Notes: generated by a model from the sequence alone, not told the origin. Counted from the stretch's first letter, positions 40,866-51,112 are shown. The stretch is DNA of 64,000 bases from Muribaculaceae bacterium (GCA_022510385.1 JAFLTQ010000013.1:1-64000); one strand, 5' to 3'. A program made the numbers and translations.

Positions 40866-42542
40866 TTACTTAGTCAAGCCTTCAACGAATTTTCTGTAAC
40901 CCTCATTGTTAGGATCAATTTCAAGGAATTTATTGAAATAGATGAGAGCGGTGTCAAGGTCTTTCTGATCGAGATAATAGTTGCCCATGTAGTTATACAT
41001 TTCTTTGGCATCTGAATTATATCTCGTTCTGTCTTGTTCCGGAAGAGCTTCGAAAATTGCAAGACCCTCTGTATATAAAGGCACTGCAGCTGAATTAACC
41101 TCTTCTGCCGGAGCGGTTTGCTTTGCAATATCACCCTTGATTTTTACAGGCTTGGGATATTGTTTGGTGATTGCAAGCGCCTTGTCGGCAGCATCATTTG
41201 ATTTCTGATAGAAACCGTTGGCCGCATCGATATCATTTTCACTACGTTTCTGCTCGCCGCCATAGAAAGCATAAGTTGCAAGCTGTAGGTAGTCGTTATA
41301 TCCCGGATTCTCGGAATTATCGATATAACCTTGGAAAGTGTCGGCTGCCTTTGCAAGATTCTGATCTTTCACGTAAACAAGAGCAAGCTGTTTATAGTAA
41401 TCACGATTGGTCGGGTCGTTTGATATAGCTTCATTGAGCAATTCTTCTGCTTCTCCCTGTTTGCCGTTGCTTGCAAGCTCATCGCTAATAAGGTTATAGT
41501 CGATAGGAGCGAATTTATTTTCCGGGTTTGCCTTGTGAGCAACTACGAGGGCCTCAGCAAGGGGCACGAGTTGATCTTTCAGATTCGGGAGCTGTGCAGC
41601 GTTCATAAATTGGAAACGTTGTGCAGTGAAATCATTAGGATTTTGCTTCAATAAATTGCTTGCGAAATCGTAACCGTCCTGATAATCTCCACCCACGAAG
41701 AGCAGATAAGAAAGCTGGTTTTCATCCTGCTTGAAGTGGTTGGGGTTGTTCACATATTTTCTATACTGATTAGATGCCTCCTTATATTGTTTTGCATTCA
41801 GATATGCCTTGGCAAGTTCCCTTTGACCTAAAGCAGACTCCGGGTTGACGCTCAAGAGGTTGTTGAGCATCTTGATTGCATACTGAGGATTGACATCAGT
41901 GAAAAGTTCTGCATATTTCACGTATGCCTCTGTTGCGTTAGGGTTATAAGTTGTTGCCATCTCATATTGGTTGCCTGCACCTCCGAAATCTTTAAGATCT
42001 TTTTTGCGGTCACCCTCAAAAAGATAAATGTCGGCGTTTGTATAGGCAGGACCCTGTTTGGGAGAATCCTTTTGAGCCTGAAGAACATTCTTGTCGATCT
42101 CTTTTGCATAAAGAGTGGGGTCGGCATTATAGTAAGCACGAGCAATTGCAATGTCGAGGGATGCTTTGTCATTCTTGTCTTTCCCTACACGGCTTTTTGC
42201 TTCTTTAAAATAATTTTCAGCCTCTTTTTTCTGACCGTTTTTTAGTGCAAGCTCTCCGAGTCCTACATAATTGTAAGCATATTCCGGATTTATTGAGACA
42301 CCCTTGTCAAAATGAGTTTTAGCCTCGGCACTATTCCCTTCTTGCAGAGAAATCAGACCAAGATAATATTCGCTTACAGACTTATCTGTGCCCGGATTAT
42401 TGTAGTTCCTCTGAAGCAATTCTTTTGCATTAGAGAATTGGTCGGCACGATAATATTCCATCCCCTCAACATGAGACTGTGCAAACGCTACAGGAGAAAA
42501 ACCGGCTATAAGCGCGGCGGCTAAATAATGTTTAAGCTTCAT
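40866..42542 (-). CDS. Exported TPR-repeat protein
   Basis: Signal peptide MKLKHYLAAALIAGFSPVAFAQ followed by many TPR motifs. Confidence 0.85.
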   Translation of the reverse strand: MKLKHYLAAALIAGFSPVAFAQSHVEGMEYYRADQFSNAKELLQRNYNNPGTDKSVSEYYLGLISLQEGNSAEAKTHFDKGVSINPEYAYNYVGLGELALKNGQKKEAENYFKEAKSRVGKDKNDKASLDIAIARAYYNADPTLYAKEIDKNVLQAQKDSPKQGPAYTNADIYLFEGDRKKDLKDFGGAGNQYEMATTYNPNATEAYVKYAELFTDVNPQYAIKMLNNLLSVNPESALGQRELAKAYLNAKQYKEASNQYRKYVNNPNHFKQDENQLSYLLFVGGDYQDGYDFASNLLKQNPNDFTAQRFQFMNAAQLPNLKDQLVPLAEALVVAHKANPENKFAPIDYNLISDELASNGKQGEAEELLNEAISNDPTNRDYYKQLALVYVKDQNLAKAADTFQGYIDNSENPGYNDYLQLATYAFYGGEQKRSENDIDAANGFYQKSNDAADKALAITKQYPKPVKIKGDIAKQTAPAEEVNSAAVPLYTEGLAIFEALPEQDRTRYNSDAKEMYNYMGNYYLDQKDLDTALIYFNKFLEIDPNNEGYRKFVEGLTK

Positions 42543-42877
42543 ATTTAGAGTTTTTATTGTTTTTAAATTCGACAACGACGGCCTGAGTCGGTTTAACGTC
42601 GCCTAAATGCAAAATTAATAAAAAACTTTTAAAGAAAGAGTTTAATTTAAAATAAATGAAAGAGTCTTTATAAAATGTTCACCAAAATCATTAAATCTTT
42701 ACAAAAATATTCTTAAAATTTGCTTTAAACAACCGATTGAAACATAGCGATTAATTGATTACTAATATAATGATGTATATTATAAATTCAGATTAAAATC
42801 TGTTTAATTCTAATAGAAGTAACTAATCCGATATCTAATTGAAAATGGTAATAAAATTCAAAATAAATAGAAAAATT

Positions 42878-42909
42878 TTTGCATAACAAAGAAAAATTTT
42901 TTAATTTTG
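42878..42909 (+). promoter_or_regulatory. Bacteroidetes-type promoter for the tRNA
   Basis: TTTG at 42878-42881, TAATTTTG at 42902-42909, 20 bp spacer, 16 bp before the mature tRNA 5' end. Confidence 0.7.
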
Positions 42910-42925
42910 CCATCGCAAAAAGCGG

Positions 42926-42999
42926 GGTCCCATAGCTCAGTTGGTTAGAGCACCTGACTCATAATCAGGGAGTCCTAGGTTCAAGCCCTAGTGGGACCA
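42926..42999 (+). tRNA. tRNA with CAT anticodon (elongator Met or Ile2; not resolvable by eye)
   Basis: Acceptor GGTCCCA/TGGGACC, anticodon arm CCTGA-CTCATAA-TCAGG, T arm CTAGGTTCAAGCCCTAG. Confidence 0.93.
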
Positions 43000-43000
43000 C

Positions 43001-43024
43001 AAAAAGCGAAGTATTTCGCTTTTT
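43001..43024 (+). terminator. Terminator after tRNA
   Basis: AAAAAGCGAA-GTAT-TTCGCTTTTT. Confidence 0.8.
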
Positions 43025-43072
43025 ATTTTATATTTAAATTTATTTGAACTGCAACTTCAAATTTTCCGAAGT

Positions 43073-44209
43073 ATGGGGACATATATTTATAGAGAGCTGA
43101 CACCAAGCGTAATAGAGGCAATGAAATATTTCCCTGTGGTTACAATTACAGGTCCAAGACAGTCTGGGAAGACATCTTTAAGCCGTCATATATGTCCTGA
43201 TTTTTCCTACGCTAACCTCGCTGACATATCACAAAGAGGGAAAGCGGCCAATGATCCAACCGGTTTTTTAAATGCTCTCGGAAGATTTGCTATTATTGAT
43301 GAAGTTCAGAATGTCCCTGATATCCTCTCAATGATTCAGGTTAGGGTCGATGAAGATCCGGAATGTCGCTACATTCTAACAGGTAGCAGTAACTTTTCAT
43401 TATTAGCAAAAGTTACTCAGAGCCTCGCCGGCAGGACTGCGGTTTTTACACTTTTACCATTTTCATTAAAGGAGATAAAATCCATAGAGGAAAATGAATC
43501 GATTGAAAAAATAATTATTGACGGTTTATATCCTCGGAAGATTGTTGATAACATCCCTGGCGAAATTTATTATTCAGGATATTATAACACTTACGTTGAA
43601 AGGGATTTGAGAGATTTATTACAAGTCAAGAATATTCTTTCTTTTGATAAGTTTATTAGGGTCCTTGCAGCCAGGATCGGGTCGGAATTCAATGCATCTT
43701 CGATTGCTCGTGAAGTAGGAGTTTCGTCACACACCATAAAAGAATGGATGTCAATCTTGACGACATCTTACATAGCTTTTGAATTAAGGCCATATTTCAA
43801 TAATATCTCAAAACAGTATTCCAAAATGCCTAAGGTATATTTTTATGATACCGGTTTGGCTTGTTATCTTCTTGAAATTGATACTCCGGAGACTTTACGT
43901 AAACATCAGATGCGTGGTCATCTCTTTGAAAACCTTGCTGTTTGCGAGCTTTTAAAGAAAAGATATAATGAAGGCAAGGACACCAGACTCTTTTTTTATC
44001 GTGATAAGGCCGGAACCGAAGTAGACATTGTAGAGCCACACGGCCTTGATCTCTCTATATATGAAGTAAAATATGGTGATACATTATATCCTGAGTTTCT
44101 GAGGAACATGAAAAAAGCATCCGAAATATTGAAGAATGTAAAAAGAAAAGTTTTAATCTATAATGGCAGGACCATGGGTGACTCCGTTATCAATATCCGT
44201 GATATATAG
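43073..44209 (+). CDS. AAA_14/DUF4143-type ATPase
   Basis: VVTITGPRQSGKTSLSRHICPDFSYANL, FAIIDEVQNVPDILSMIQVRVDE, YILTGSSNFSLLAKVTQSLAGRTAVFTLLPFS, C-terminal DUF4143-like YYRDKAGTEVDIV region. Confidence 0.9.
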   Translation: MGTYIYRELTPSVIEAMKYFPVVTITGPRQSGKTSLSRHICPDFSYANLADISQRGKAANDPTGFLNALGRFAIIDEVQNVPDILSMIQVRVDEDPECRYILTGSSNFSLLAKVTQSLAGRTAVFTLLPFSLKEIKSIEENESIEKIIIDGLYPRKIVDNIPGEIYYSGYYNTYVERDLRDLLQVKNILSFDKFIRVLAARIGSEFNASSIAREVGVSSHTIKEWMSILTTSYIAFELRPYFNNISKQYSKMPKVYFYDTGLACYLLEIDTPETLRKHQMRGHLFENLAVCELLKKRYNEGKDTRLFFYRDKAGTEVDIVEPHGLDLSIYEVKYGDTLYPEFLRNMKKASEILKNVKRKVLIYNGRTMGDSVINIRDI

Positions 44210-44449
44210 AAATAAGAAACCCAAGCCCGATGACTTGGGAACAGGAATCATTTGCATTATACGCTATTTGCTATGTAGAAAGACATTTTGAGTAGGTAAT
44301 TGGTTCTCAACAGAATTCTTTATATGACCGTTTATTCTTAGCCGGGTATGATCTCAAAGGAATTGTAGTTTAGGATGTCAAAAGAAAAGGCCATAATCCT
44401 GTGGGGTTTATCACAAAATTATGGACCTTATGACGGTTACGAAAAGACG

Positions 44450-45211
44450 TTATTTATCTATGGGAGTATAATTCTTGAAGAGGTGATTATATTCTTCATT
44501 GCTTGGGAAAATACGACTTGCTTGATCAAGAATTTCAGTATAAAGTTTAACAACCGCATCTGAAGACTGAGCTTCATAATCTTTCAGCACTAATGAATGA
44601 ACAAGATTTAGAAGTTCCCAGAGTTCTTTGGGTTTTAATGGGAGGATAACTTTTTTGAAGACTTTGGCTCTTTTAATATCAAATTGTTGTTTAACTTCTT
44701 CAATCTTTTCATCCTTGTTCTTTCCTGTAATCTTTCTACTTATTTCATGTGCTTTTTTGAATTTATCCCTATTCAAAAAGGTATCAGCTAATGATGCAAA
44801 AACATTACCCCCGTTTTCAAGGAGATTATTAATTTGTTTTTCTTCCTGATTATCTAACCGCTCTAAATCTTTCTTTAGTTTTTGTACCGAAGAAAGTTGT
44901 ACTTGTTGTTTGGTTTTTGATGTGTGAGAAGTAGAAACTTCTGATGTGGATGGTTCCGACTCTTTAATGGGGTCACGAGAAAGGGAGAAGGAAAGACCAT
45001 CTTCATTAATATCGTTTATGTCAGGAACGGAAGGAGTGTTAAAGGTACGAGATATTCTCCCTCCAGTAACTTTGTCAGCTACTTCAGTGACTGTATCGCC
45101 TACATCATCTATGATGTCTCCGGCCTTTTCGAAAAGGCTGTCTTTTACATCGCTAATTTTCTCTGAAATAGCATCTTTAATATCTTCGGTTATACCATCA
45201 AATAATCCCAT
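44450..45211 (-). CDS. Hypothetical protein with amphipathic N-terminal repeats
   Basis: MGLFDGITEDIKDAISEKISDVKDSLFEKAGDIIDDVGDTVTEVADKVTGG...; no family recognised. Confidence 0.6.
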   Translation of the reverse strand: MGLFDGITEDIKDAISEKISDVKDSLFEKAGDIIDDVGDTVTEVADKVTGGRISRTFNTPSVPDINDINEDGLSFSLSRDPIKESEPSTSEVSTSHTSKTKQQVQLSSVQKLKKDLERLDNQEEKQINNLLENGGNVFASLADTFLNRDKFKKAHEISRKITGKNKDEKIEEVKQQFDIKRAKVFKKVILPLKPKELWELLNLVHSLVLKDYEAQSSDAVVKLYTEILDQASRIFPSNEEYNHLFKNYTPIDK

Positions 45212-45674
45212 AGATTAGGTTTAGATAATCAGATTAGAAATTTTTACAAAATTACAAGAATTAAACGAATTAACTGTGGTTTCATAAAAAAAAATCATGG
45301 GTAAGTATACGGAAAATGCAACAAGCGCGGATTATTCTTTAACATAAAGATGATCTATAGAAATTTCGCCGGTTTACATAAAAGTCGTGTCGGAATGATA
45401 TGACATTACAGAGTTCAAAAATTAAGCCATGGGATTTTCAAATGGGAATATCGACAGGGTCACCAGAGTTAAGGAGGTGTCGACAGCGTTGGAGTTTCGT
45501 GTATATAAAAGAATAAAAAACGATTGATTTAGTACAATTTTCGGCACTATGCATGGTGTAGAACAATAACTCAACCTTGAGGTATCGTTGACTATAATAT
45601 AAAAAGTCTGTCTTCCTTAATTCAATCTAAAATTAAATTAATAATTTTGTGAAATAATTAGACGACTAAACTAT

Positions 45675-47648
45675 ATGGGTAGAACATCTTCATTATCTGA
45701 CATACCTTTTAATGAGTCTCTGAATGATTTCGGAACGGAACGTTACGTTAATGGCCTCATTAAATTTATTGAGAATTCCTCTGCTCCGATCACAATAGCA
45801 CTTCAAGGTGAATGGGGAAGTGGCAAAACTTCACTTATGAACCGCCTTGAAAGAGTATTGTGCACATATGAAGATTCTCAATTCGTAGGTATTGGAATTA
45901 ATACTTGGGAATATTCTATGTTGTCTTCTCCAGAAGAAACGGTGTTCAAAATTATTGAACGTCTTGTAAAAGAGCTATCTCAAAACGATGGCAACACAAA
46001 GAAGACATGGAATAAGTATTTGAAGAAGATAAAACATGCCACTTACAGAGGTCTTTATGAAGGCGTTAAAATGATTCCCGGCATGGCCATAGCCGTTGGT
46101 GCTGCGAATGTGCCTTCAGATTACAAGGATAAAGAAGAAATAGTGGAAGATATCACGCTCTCCGATCTGAGAGTATCTTTAGAGACTGCCGTGAATAATC
46201 TGATTGCCACAAAGAATAAAAAAGGTGTTATAGTGTTTGTAGATGACCTCGACCGCTTGAACCCACCGGTGGCCGTGGAAATACTTGAATTGTTGAAAAA
46301 CGTATTTACTCTCGACCATTGTATATTCATTTTGGCAATTGACTATGAAGTGGTTGTTAAAGGACTGGAACCGAAGTTCGGTAATCTCACAGACCATAAT
46401 GAACGAGAATTCAGGTCCTTCTTTGACAAGATTATTCAGGTTCCATTCTCTTTACCTGTCAATAATTACCGACCGATGGATTTCATTCTGAAATCGTTGG
46501 TGGATATTGGATACCTGAATGAATTTGATACCACCAATCCGAATGTACGGTCAATATTTACAACAATAGTGGAGTCTTCGGTAGGAAAGAATCCGCGCTC
46601 AATCAAAAGATTAATCAATACTCTTTCTCTGCTTGACTGTATAGATTCATGTGGCTCCACAAATAAGAAAGAAACATCCCTGGATGAAAAGATTTTGAAT
46701 TTCATCGTTGTTGCAATTCAGATCTGTTATCCTAAAATCTACAGGATGTTATCTCAGAAACCCGGCTTTACAACATGGGATGCCGCATTTGCTTCTAAAA
46801 TGGGCGTTTCTATGGATGATGAAGAAGACCAAGGAGCAGTAGTAGATGAAAGCAAAGAACAAGAAGTTCAATGGGAAGATATAATAGAACGTGTGTCGTC
46901 GACGGATGCTTTCTTATCTCAACATCTTAATGATGTGATAACCCTATTGAACTTAATATTGGAAGTGTTGAGTAAAACCAATCAGACTTCCCCAGAGCAG
47001 GTTTCGGAGAAGATGAAAAAGATTTTGGATAAATCTTCGGTCACTGGAATTAATTCCGGTTTAACTAATGAGAATTTTGACAAGAAAACCTTTATGGGTA
47101 AATTACATCAGAATATTATTAACCGGATTCAGGAATTGCGCCCTGACATAAAGAAATGGCAGCTTAAACGTAATACAGGAAACGGAGGTATATACATTTG
47201 GTATGATGATAAGAATTATATCAATACAACCTTTACTCCTTCTATAAATGCTAAAAACAAGATAACATTAAGATTGTGGTTACATCTTGAAATTAAGCGT
47301 CCCGATAGATTGAAGGGAAAGAGCTATGAAGAAATAATGCAAGAGAAGCCACTTGCGGATGCTCTCGCAAAATTAGATGAATTGATGGTTCCGCTGCTTG
47401 ATAAAAAAACATGGTTTTTCCATGGCAGAACATACGAAGATAATCCCACTTATTTCAAAAGTTATAGGGATGAATTACGGTATGTCATAGAAATGGGATG
47501 GTTGCCAAACCATGTGGCCAATAATCCCCAGTTTTGGGTGGATTTGGATAAGCCTTCCCATTTTGAGGAGCCACAAATTATTGATACCATTGCAAAAGTA
47601 TTAATTGCAAATCACGATTTCCGGAAACAACTCAAAGATTGGCAATAA
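45675..47648 (+). CDS. KAP-family P-loop NTPase
   Basis: FGTERYVNGLIKFIENSSAPITIALQGEWGSGKTSLMNRLE and VIVFVDDLDRLNPPVAVEILELLKNVFTLDHCIFILAIDYEVV. Confidence 0.9.
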   Translation: MGRTSSLSDIPFNESLNDFGTERYVNGLIKFIENSSAPITIALQGEWGSGKTSLMNRLERVLCTYEDSQFVGIGINTWEYSMLSSPEETVFKIIERLVKELSQNDGNTKKTWNKYLKKIKHATYRGLYEGVKMIPGMAIAVGAANVPSDYKDKEEIVEDITLSDLRVSLETAVNNLIATKNKKGVIVFVDDLDRLNPPVAVEILELLKNVFTLDHCIFILAIDYEVVVKGLEPKFGNLTDHNEREFRSFFDKIIQVPFSLPVNNYRPMDFILKSLVDIGYLNEFDTTNPNVRSIFTTIVESSVGKNPRSIKRLINTLSLLDCIDSCGSTNKKETSLDEKILNFIVVAIQICYPKIYRMLSQKPGFTTWDAAFASKMGVSMDDEEDQGAVVDESKEQEVQWEDIIERVSSTDAFLSQHLNDVITLLNLILEVLSKTNQTSPEQVSEKMKKILDKSSVTGINSGLTNENFDKKTFMGKLHQNIINRIQELRPDIKKWQLKRNTGNGGIYIWYDDKNYINTTFTPSINAKNKITLRLWLHLEIKRPDRLKGKSYEEIMQEKPLADALAKLDELMVPLLDKKTWFFHGRTYEDNPTYFKSYRDELRYVIEMGWLPNHVANNPQFWVDLDKPSHFEEPQIIDTIAKVLIANHDFRKQLKDWQ

Positions 47649-47652
47649 AGTC

Positions 47653-47684
47653 ACAACGGCATCACTTAATTGCGATGCCGTTGT
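47653..47684 (+). terminator. Hairpin just after the KAP gene
   Basis: ACAACGGCATC...GATGCCGTTGT, 11 bp perfect arms. Confidence 0.7.
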
Positions 47685-47823
47685 CAATTATATTTTACGA
47701 TATCAAAGTAGGTTCTACTGTCAATGGCCTTCCGGTCGAAGTCGGCACCCCCGACAAAGCCTTTCATTTGTAGGAGAAATGTCGTACTTTTGTAAAAAAT
47801 TAATGCTACAAAATCTTTTTAAT

Positions 47824-48783
47824 ATGCAAGAATTGACTAATGAGGAAATAACAGGCTTTTTAATTATTGGAGGCGGTTCTATATTACTATCATATATTTT
47901 GTTAAAGTTAAAAGATATTTTATGGATTCCATTAATTCTTTGGGGATTAGGTACTACTACTTGGTTTATTTATAATAAGGCGAATGTTGATGCTTTATGG
48001 TTTATGAATCTCGATCAAACTGGAGTATTTTTGGGTTCTTTAGGATGCCTACTCTTTGGTCTTTACATTGCAATACAAACATTTATGATGTTTGAATTAA
48101 CAGCCAAAGTTGCAGATGACAAAAGGAGTATGTTAATTATCCCCCTAATGGCGGTAATTGCCGGGGTAGTTTTGTGCTTAATAAAAGCAGAGTACATTGA
48201 TATCAGCATTTGGTGGATCTGGGGTCCTGCATTAGCTTTAGTAATCTCAATAGCCTTTGTATTTTTCAATGGAGGTATTGATGCAGATCAACTGGGTAGC
48301 ATTTTTGGAATAATACTTCTTTTAGGATGTACTTGTATGTATGTTTATACTTTCACAGACGTTATGGCAAATTCTGGAGCTACAATTTGTGGAATTATAT
48401 TCTTTTATTTCCTTTTCAGGAAAAGTGGTACAAAAGAATTAATGATGGGGTATAGTTATGATTCGCGTAACTATAAGCCAATAACAAGTTCTCTCTCCAC
48501 TGCTTCAAGTGTCTCTTCTGTAACAATGCCAACTGAATCTACAAAAGAAGCGGTTAGACCTTCAAGAGTACCAATGATGCTTATAACGTTTAAAGGCAAG
48601 TATTACCTAAATGGAATGAAGGTAATAAATAAAACTATTCGGTGTACGCAGGCTGAAGCAAGGCAATATACTACTTATATGTACGATGCCGATAGTGGCG
48701 AGGCATGGATAAAAGCTAACTATCCGGGCGCAGATATTACAAAGGGTTGGAGTCTTAACGTAAATATTAAAAAAGAACAATAA
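47824..48783 (+). CDS. Polytopic membrane protein with C-terminal soluble domain, unknown function
   Basis: Seven or more hydrophobic helices. Start taken at MQELTNEE; the longer ORF overlaps the KAP gene and its terminator hairpin. Confidence 0.65.
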   Translation: MQELTNEEITGFLIIGGGSILLSYILLKLKDILWIPLILWGLGTTTWFIYNKANVDALWFMNLDQTGVFLGSLGCLLFGLYIAIQTFMMFELTAKVADDKRSMLIIPLMAVIAGVVLCLIKAEYIDISIWWIWGPALALVISIAFVFFNGGIDADQLGSIFGIILLLGCTCMYVYTFTDVMANSGATICGIIFFYFLFRKSGTKELMMGYSYDSRNYKPITSSLSTASSVSSVTMPTESTKEAVRPSRVPMMLITFKGKYYLNGMKVINKTIRCTQAEARQYTTYMYDADSGEAWIKANYPGADITKGWSLNVNIKKEQ

Positions 48784-48887
48784 AAATGGATAAAGGAACG
48801 GGCTTCTATGGCCTCTATAGAGTTTAATTACAATTATTAAAGATAAGAGAGAACATTAAAAGATAATTAAAGATAACGGTCATGGTT

Positions 48888-48907
48888 TGACTCATAATAA
48901 GGGAGTC
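48888..48907 (+). repeat. Partial copy of the CAT-tRNA anticodon arm (19/20)
   Basis: tgactcataataagggagtc versus tRNA tgactcataatcagggagtc (42955-42974). Confidence 0.8.
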
Positions 48908-48974
48908 ATTTGAAGACGTATAAACACTCATATAAATTAAATTATTATAATTTATTCTTTTTTCCGGTATAATC

Positions 48975-49670
48975 TTATCTTTGGTTTCTTTTGAATTCTT
49001 CCAAACGAGGGATATCGTCATCTGTGAAACCGGCAAGCTCTATGGTTTCTTCCATGGAATAACCTTTGGCTAACATTCGTTTGGCGAACTCTACTTTTTC
49101 TTTCAATATTACATCAGCATTTTCGTTTTTTCTCTGACGGGTGATTGTATGCTTTAACTTTCCGAATACGAAATTGAACTCTAATGAAGTCTTGGTTTCC
49201 GTGGCTTGTAAATCCGGTATTATGAGATTCCCGAGAATCTCTCCTATCCTTACCATCCCTTTCTTTTTGAATTCATCAGAGTCGGAGTCATGCATCTCGA
49301 GCAAGGTTCTTTTCAGCTCCCTTACCTCAGCAAAAGTTTCAACTATTGCAATAGTAGTTTCCGTAGCTATCGGGCTTTTCAGGATAGTGGCTAGCATATA
49401 TAAGCCTTTTTCACTAAAGAGCTTAATTGAAGCATAAGAATGTTTTAGATTGAACTGGTGAAAATTTTTCACCAGTTGGTTTTTCTCCTCAGGTGAACTA
49501 ACTAAAATATAACCATCTGGAAATTTGGTGGGATTATTTTTAACGGCTCTATTTATATCCTTGGTTTCAACTCCATAAAGTTTTGCCACAAGAAAATCAG
49601 GAATTACTTCAGTATTCCTCAGAGAAATTATCATTCCCTTTACTTCTTCTATTTTTACTATATCTGCCAT
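48975..49670 (-). CDS. ORF6N-domain (KilA-N-associated) DNA-binding protein
   Basis: IISLRNTEVIPDFLVAKLYGVETKDINRAVKNNPTKFPDGYILV and SEKGLYMLATILKSPIATETTIAIVETFAEVRELKRTL. Confidence 0.85.
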   Translation of the reverse strand: MADIVKIEEVKGMIISLRNTEVIPDFLVAKLYGVETKDINRAVKNNPTKFPDGYILVSSPEEKNQLVKNFHQFNLKHSYASIKLFSEKGLYMLATILKSPIATETTIAIVETFAEVRELKRTLLEMHDSDSDEFKKKGMVRIGEILGNLIIPDLQATETKTSLEFNFVFGKLKHTITRQRKNENADVILKEKVEFAKRMLAKGYSMEETIELAGFTDDDIPRLEEFKRNQR

Positions 49671-49760
49671 AACTTTTTTTTATTTTGAAACCCTTTTCTC
49701 AAAAGCAACCTTCGGTTCTTCTACAATCTTAGATGATTACGCTAGATTATTCTTATCTTT

Positions 49761-50093
49761 CTATAATACCGAGTCGATTCTTGTTACTTTTGATAAGCGG
49801 GACATGAAATCCGGATTCATTCGGGCCTTCTGTTTATTATAAAGATTTTGAAGACGGATCCATATATCCGCATCAATCCCTAAAGCTGCTTCTAATAGCA
49901 GCGCGAATTCAATGTTCACGGATCGTTTCCCGTTAATAATCTCATTCAGAATTGATGGTTGCATCCCGATCTTTTCGGCGAGTTGCCTCTGAGTTATACC
50001 TCTTGATAAAATCTCGTCTTTAATATATTCTCCCGGATGTATAAGATTACTGGGAAACATATTCTCGGTTAGTCTATATTCTGCATTTGCCAT
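49761..50093 (-). CDS. higA: HigA-family antitoxin (HTH_XRE)
   Basis: IHPGEYIKDEILSRGITQRQLAEKIGMQPSILNEIINGKRSVNIEFALLLEAALGIDADIWIRLQNLYN. Confidence 0.92.
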   Translation of the reverse strand: MANAEYRLTENMFPSNLIHPGEYIKDEILSRGITQRQLAEKIGMQPSILNEIINGKRSVNIEFALLLEAALGIDADIWIRLQNLYNKQKARMNPDFMSRLSKVTRIDSVL

Positions 50094-50103
50094 AATTCTT
50101 TAT

Positions 50104-50421
50104 TTATTGATAATGATTAGACAATTCAATTATATGACATATTGTCAATATCGGATGTTCTTCGTTTAAAGTAACTGTAAATTCTATTCTATATTGATCA
50201 TTTACTTTTACTGAAGAAAGCCCTGCTTTATCTCCTTTTAAGACTTCATAATGTAAGGACTTGATCTGCCATAATGTTTCAATAGATTCCGCAGTTCTCA
50301 AAAAGTTTATCGCTTTCTGATAACCCTTGATGATTTGAGGCTGGTATCGATGCTTTTTATCATCTGATCTTCCTTCTGTATAAAGTTTGAGGAGATATTC
50401 ATTTTCAAAGGAAACTTCCAT
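50104..50421 (-). CDS. higB: HigB/RelE-family toxin
   Basis: SLHYEVLKGDKAGLSSVKVNDQYRIEFTV; directly upstream of higA. Confidence 0.88.
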   Translation of the reverse strand: MEVSFENEYLLKLYTEGRSDDKKHRYQPQIIKGYQKAINFLRTAESIETLWQIKSLHYEVLKGDKAGLSSVKVNDQYRIEFTVTLNEEHPILTICHIIELSNHYQ

Positions 50422-50590
50422 AACCAGATTATTTAAACAAAGATAATTATTCTTTATAAAATTCGCAAATATGAGAACAAATTATTCTTACTTTATTTAA
50501 TTGAGTTAATTTGCTTTATAAGTTTGAATCGGTTGATAGGAAATGAAAGATCATTTAAGACTTTTCAGTTGTTCGACATATTATATATAT

Positions 50591-50626
50591 AACGGCTTAA
50601 TGAACGGCTTTGTGAACGGTTTTTTC
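50591..50626 (+). repeat. Three 12 bp iteron-like tandem repeats
   Basis: AACGGCTTAATG / AACGGCTTTGTG / AACGGTTTTTTC. Confidence 0.7.
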
Positions 50627-50828
50627 TTTCTCTGGCTTTTCTCATTTTGTTGTCATTGAAAAGGACTTTTAGATAAGGTTAAAAAAATACCATTCAGTAG
50701 TACACGTCCTATATATGCATCGGGTGAATGAATTGAAAAGTAAACGTTTGGGAAGAAGTTCCTTTGAGATATTTTTCTATATAGTAAGTTGTCCTCAATG
50801 TTCAAGTAAAAATTTTAACGACTATAAT

Positions 50829-50860
50829 TTTGATGATACCGTCTATAAGAATTAATTTTG
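50829..50860 (+). promoter_or_regulatory. Bacteroidetes-type promoter for toxin-antitoxin pair
   Basis: TTTG at 50829-50832, TAATTTTG at 50853-50860, 20 bp spacer, 19 bp before the ATG at 50880. Confidence 0.65.
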
Positions 50861-50879
50861 TATTTTATAAAAAAGGTTA

Positions 50880-51112
50880 TGACTCAAATAATAGTAACAT
50901 TAGAACCGGGAGCAGACACATTCTTTCTTAAACGAGTCATTGATAACATGAAAGGAGTATTCAAAACTTCTGTGGAAGAGAATTCTAAATCTGTGACTAA
51001 TGAAAATAAAAGCAGTGAATGGCTTGAAAAGCTCCACCAAATTAAACGGGATATAAATCCTGATGTGATTGATATGAATGATGAAAGGACCAGATATCTA
51101 ATGTCAAAATGA
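50880..51112 (+). CDS. Putative antitoxin of a PIN-domain module
   Basis: 77 aa MTQIIVTLEPGADTFFLKRVIDNMKGVFKTSVEE...; overlaps the PIN gene by 4 bp. Confidence 0.75.

Noticed and set aside
45429-45527. 32 aa plus-strand ORF MGFSNGNIDRVTRVKEVSTALEFRVYKRIKND in the KAP upstream region
   Set aside because: Too short, with no recognisable family or clear ribosome-binding context; could be a remnant but unsupported.
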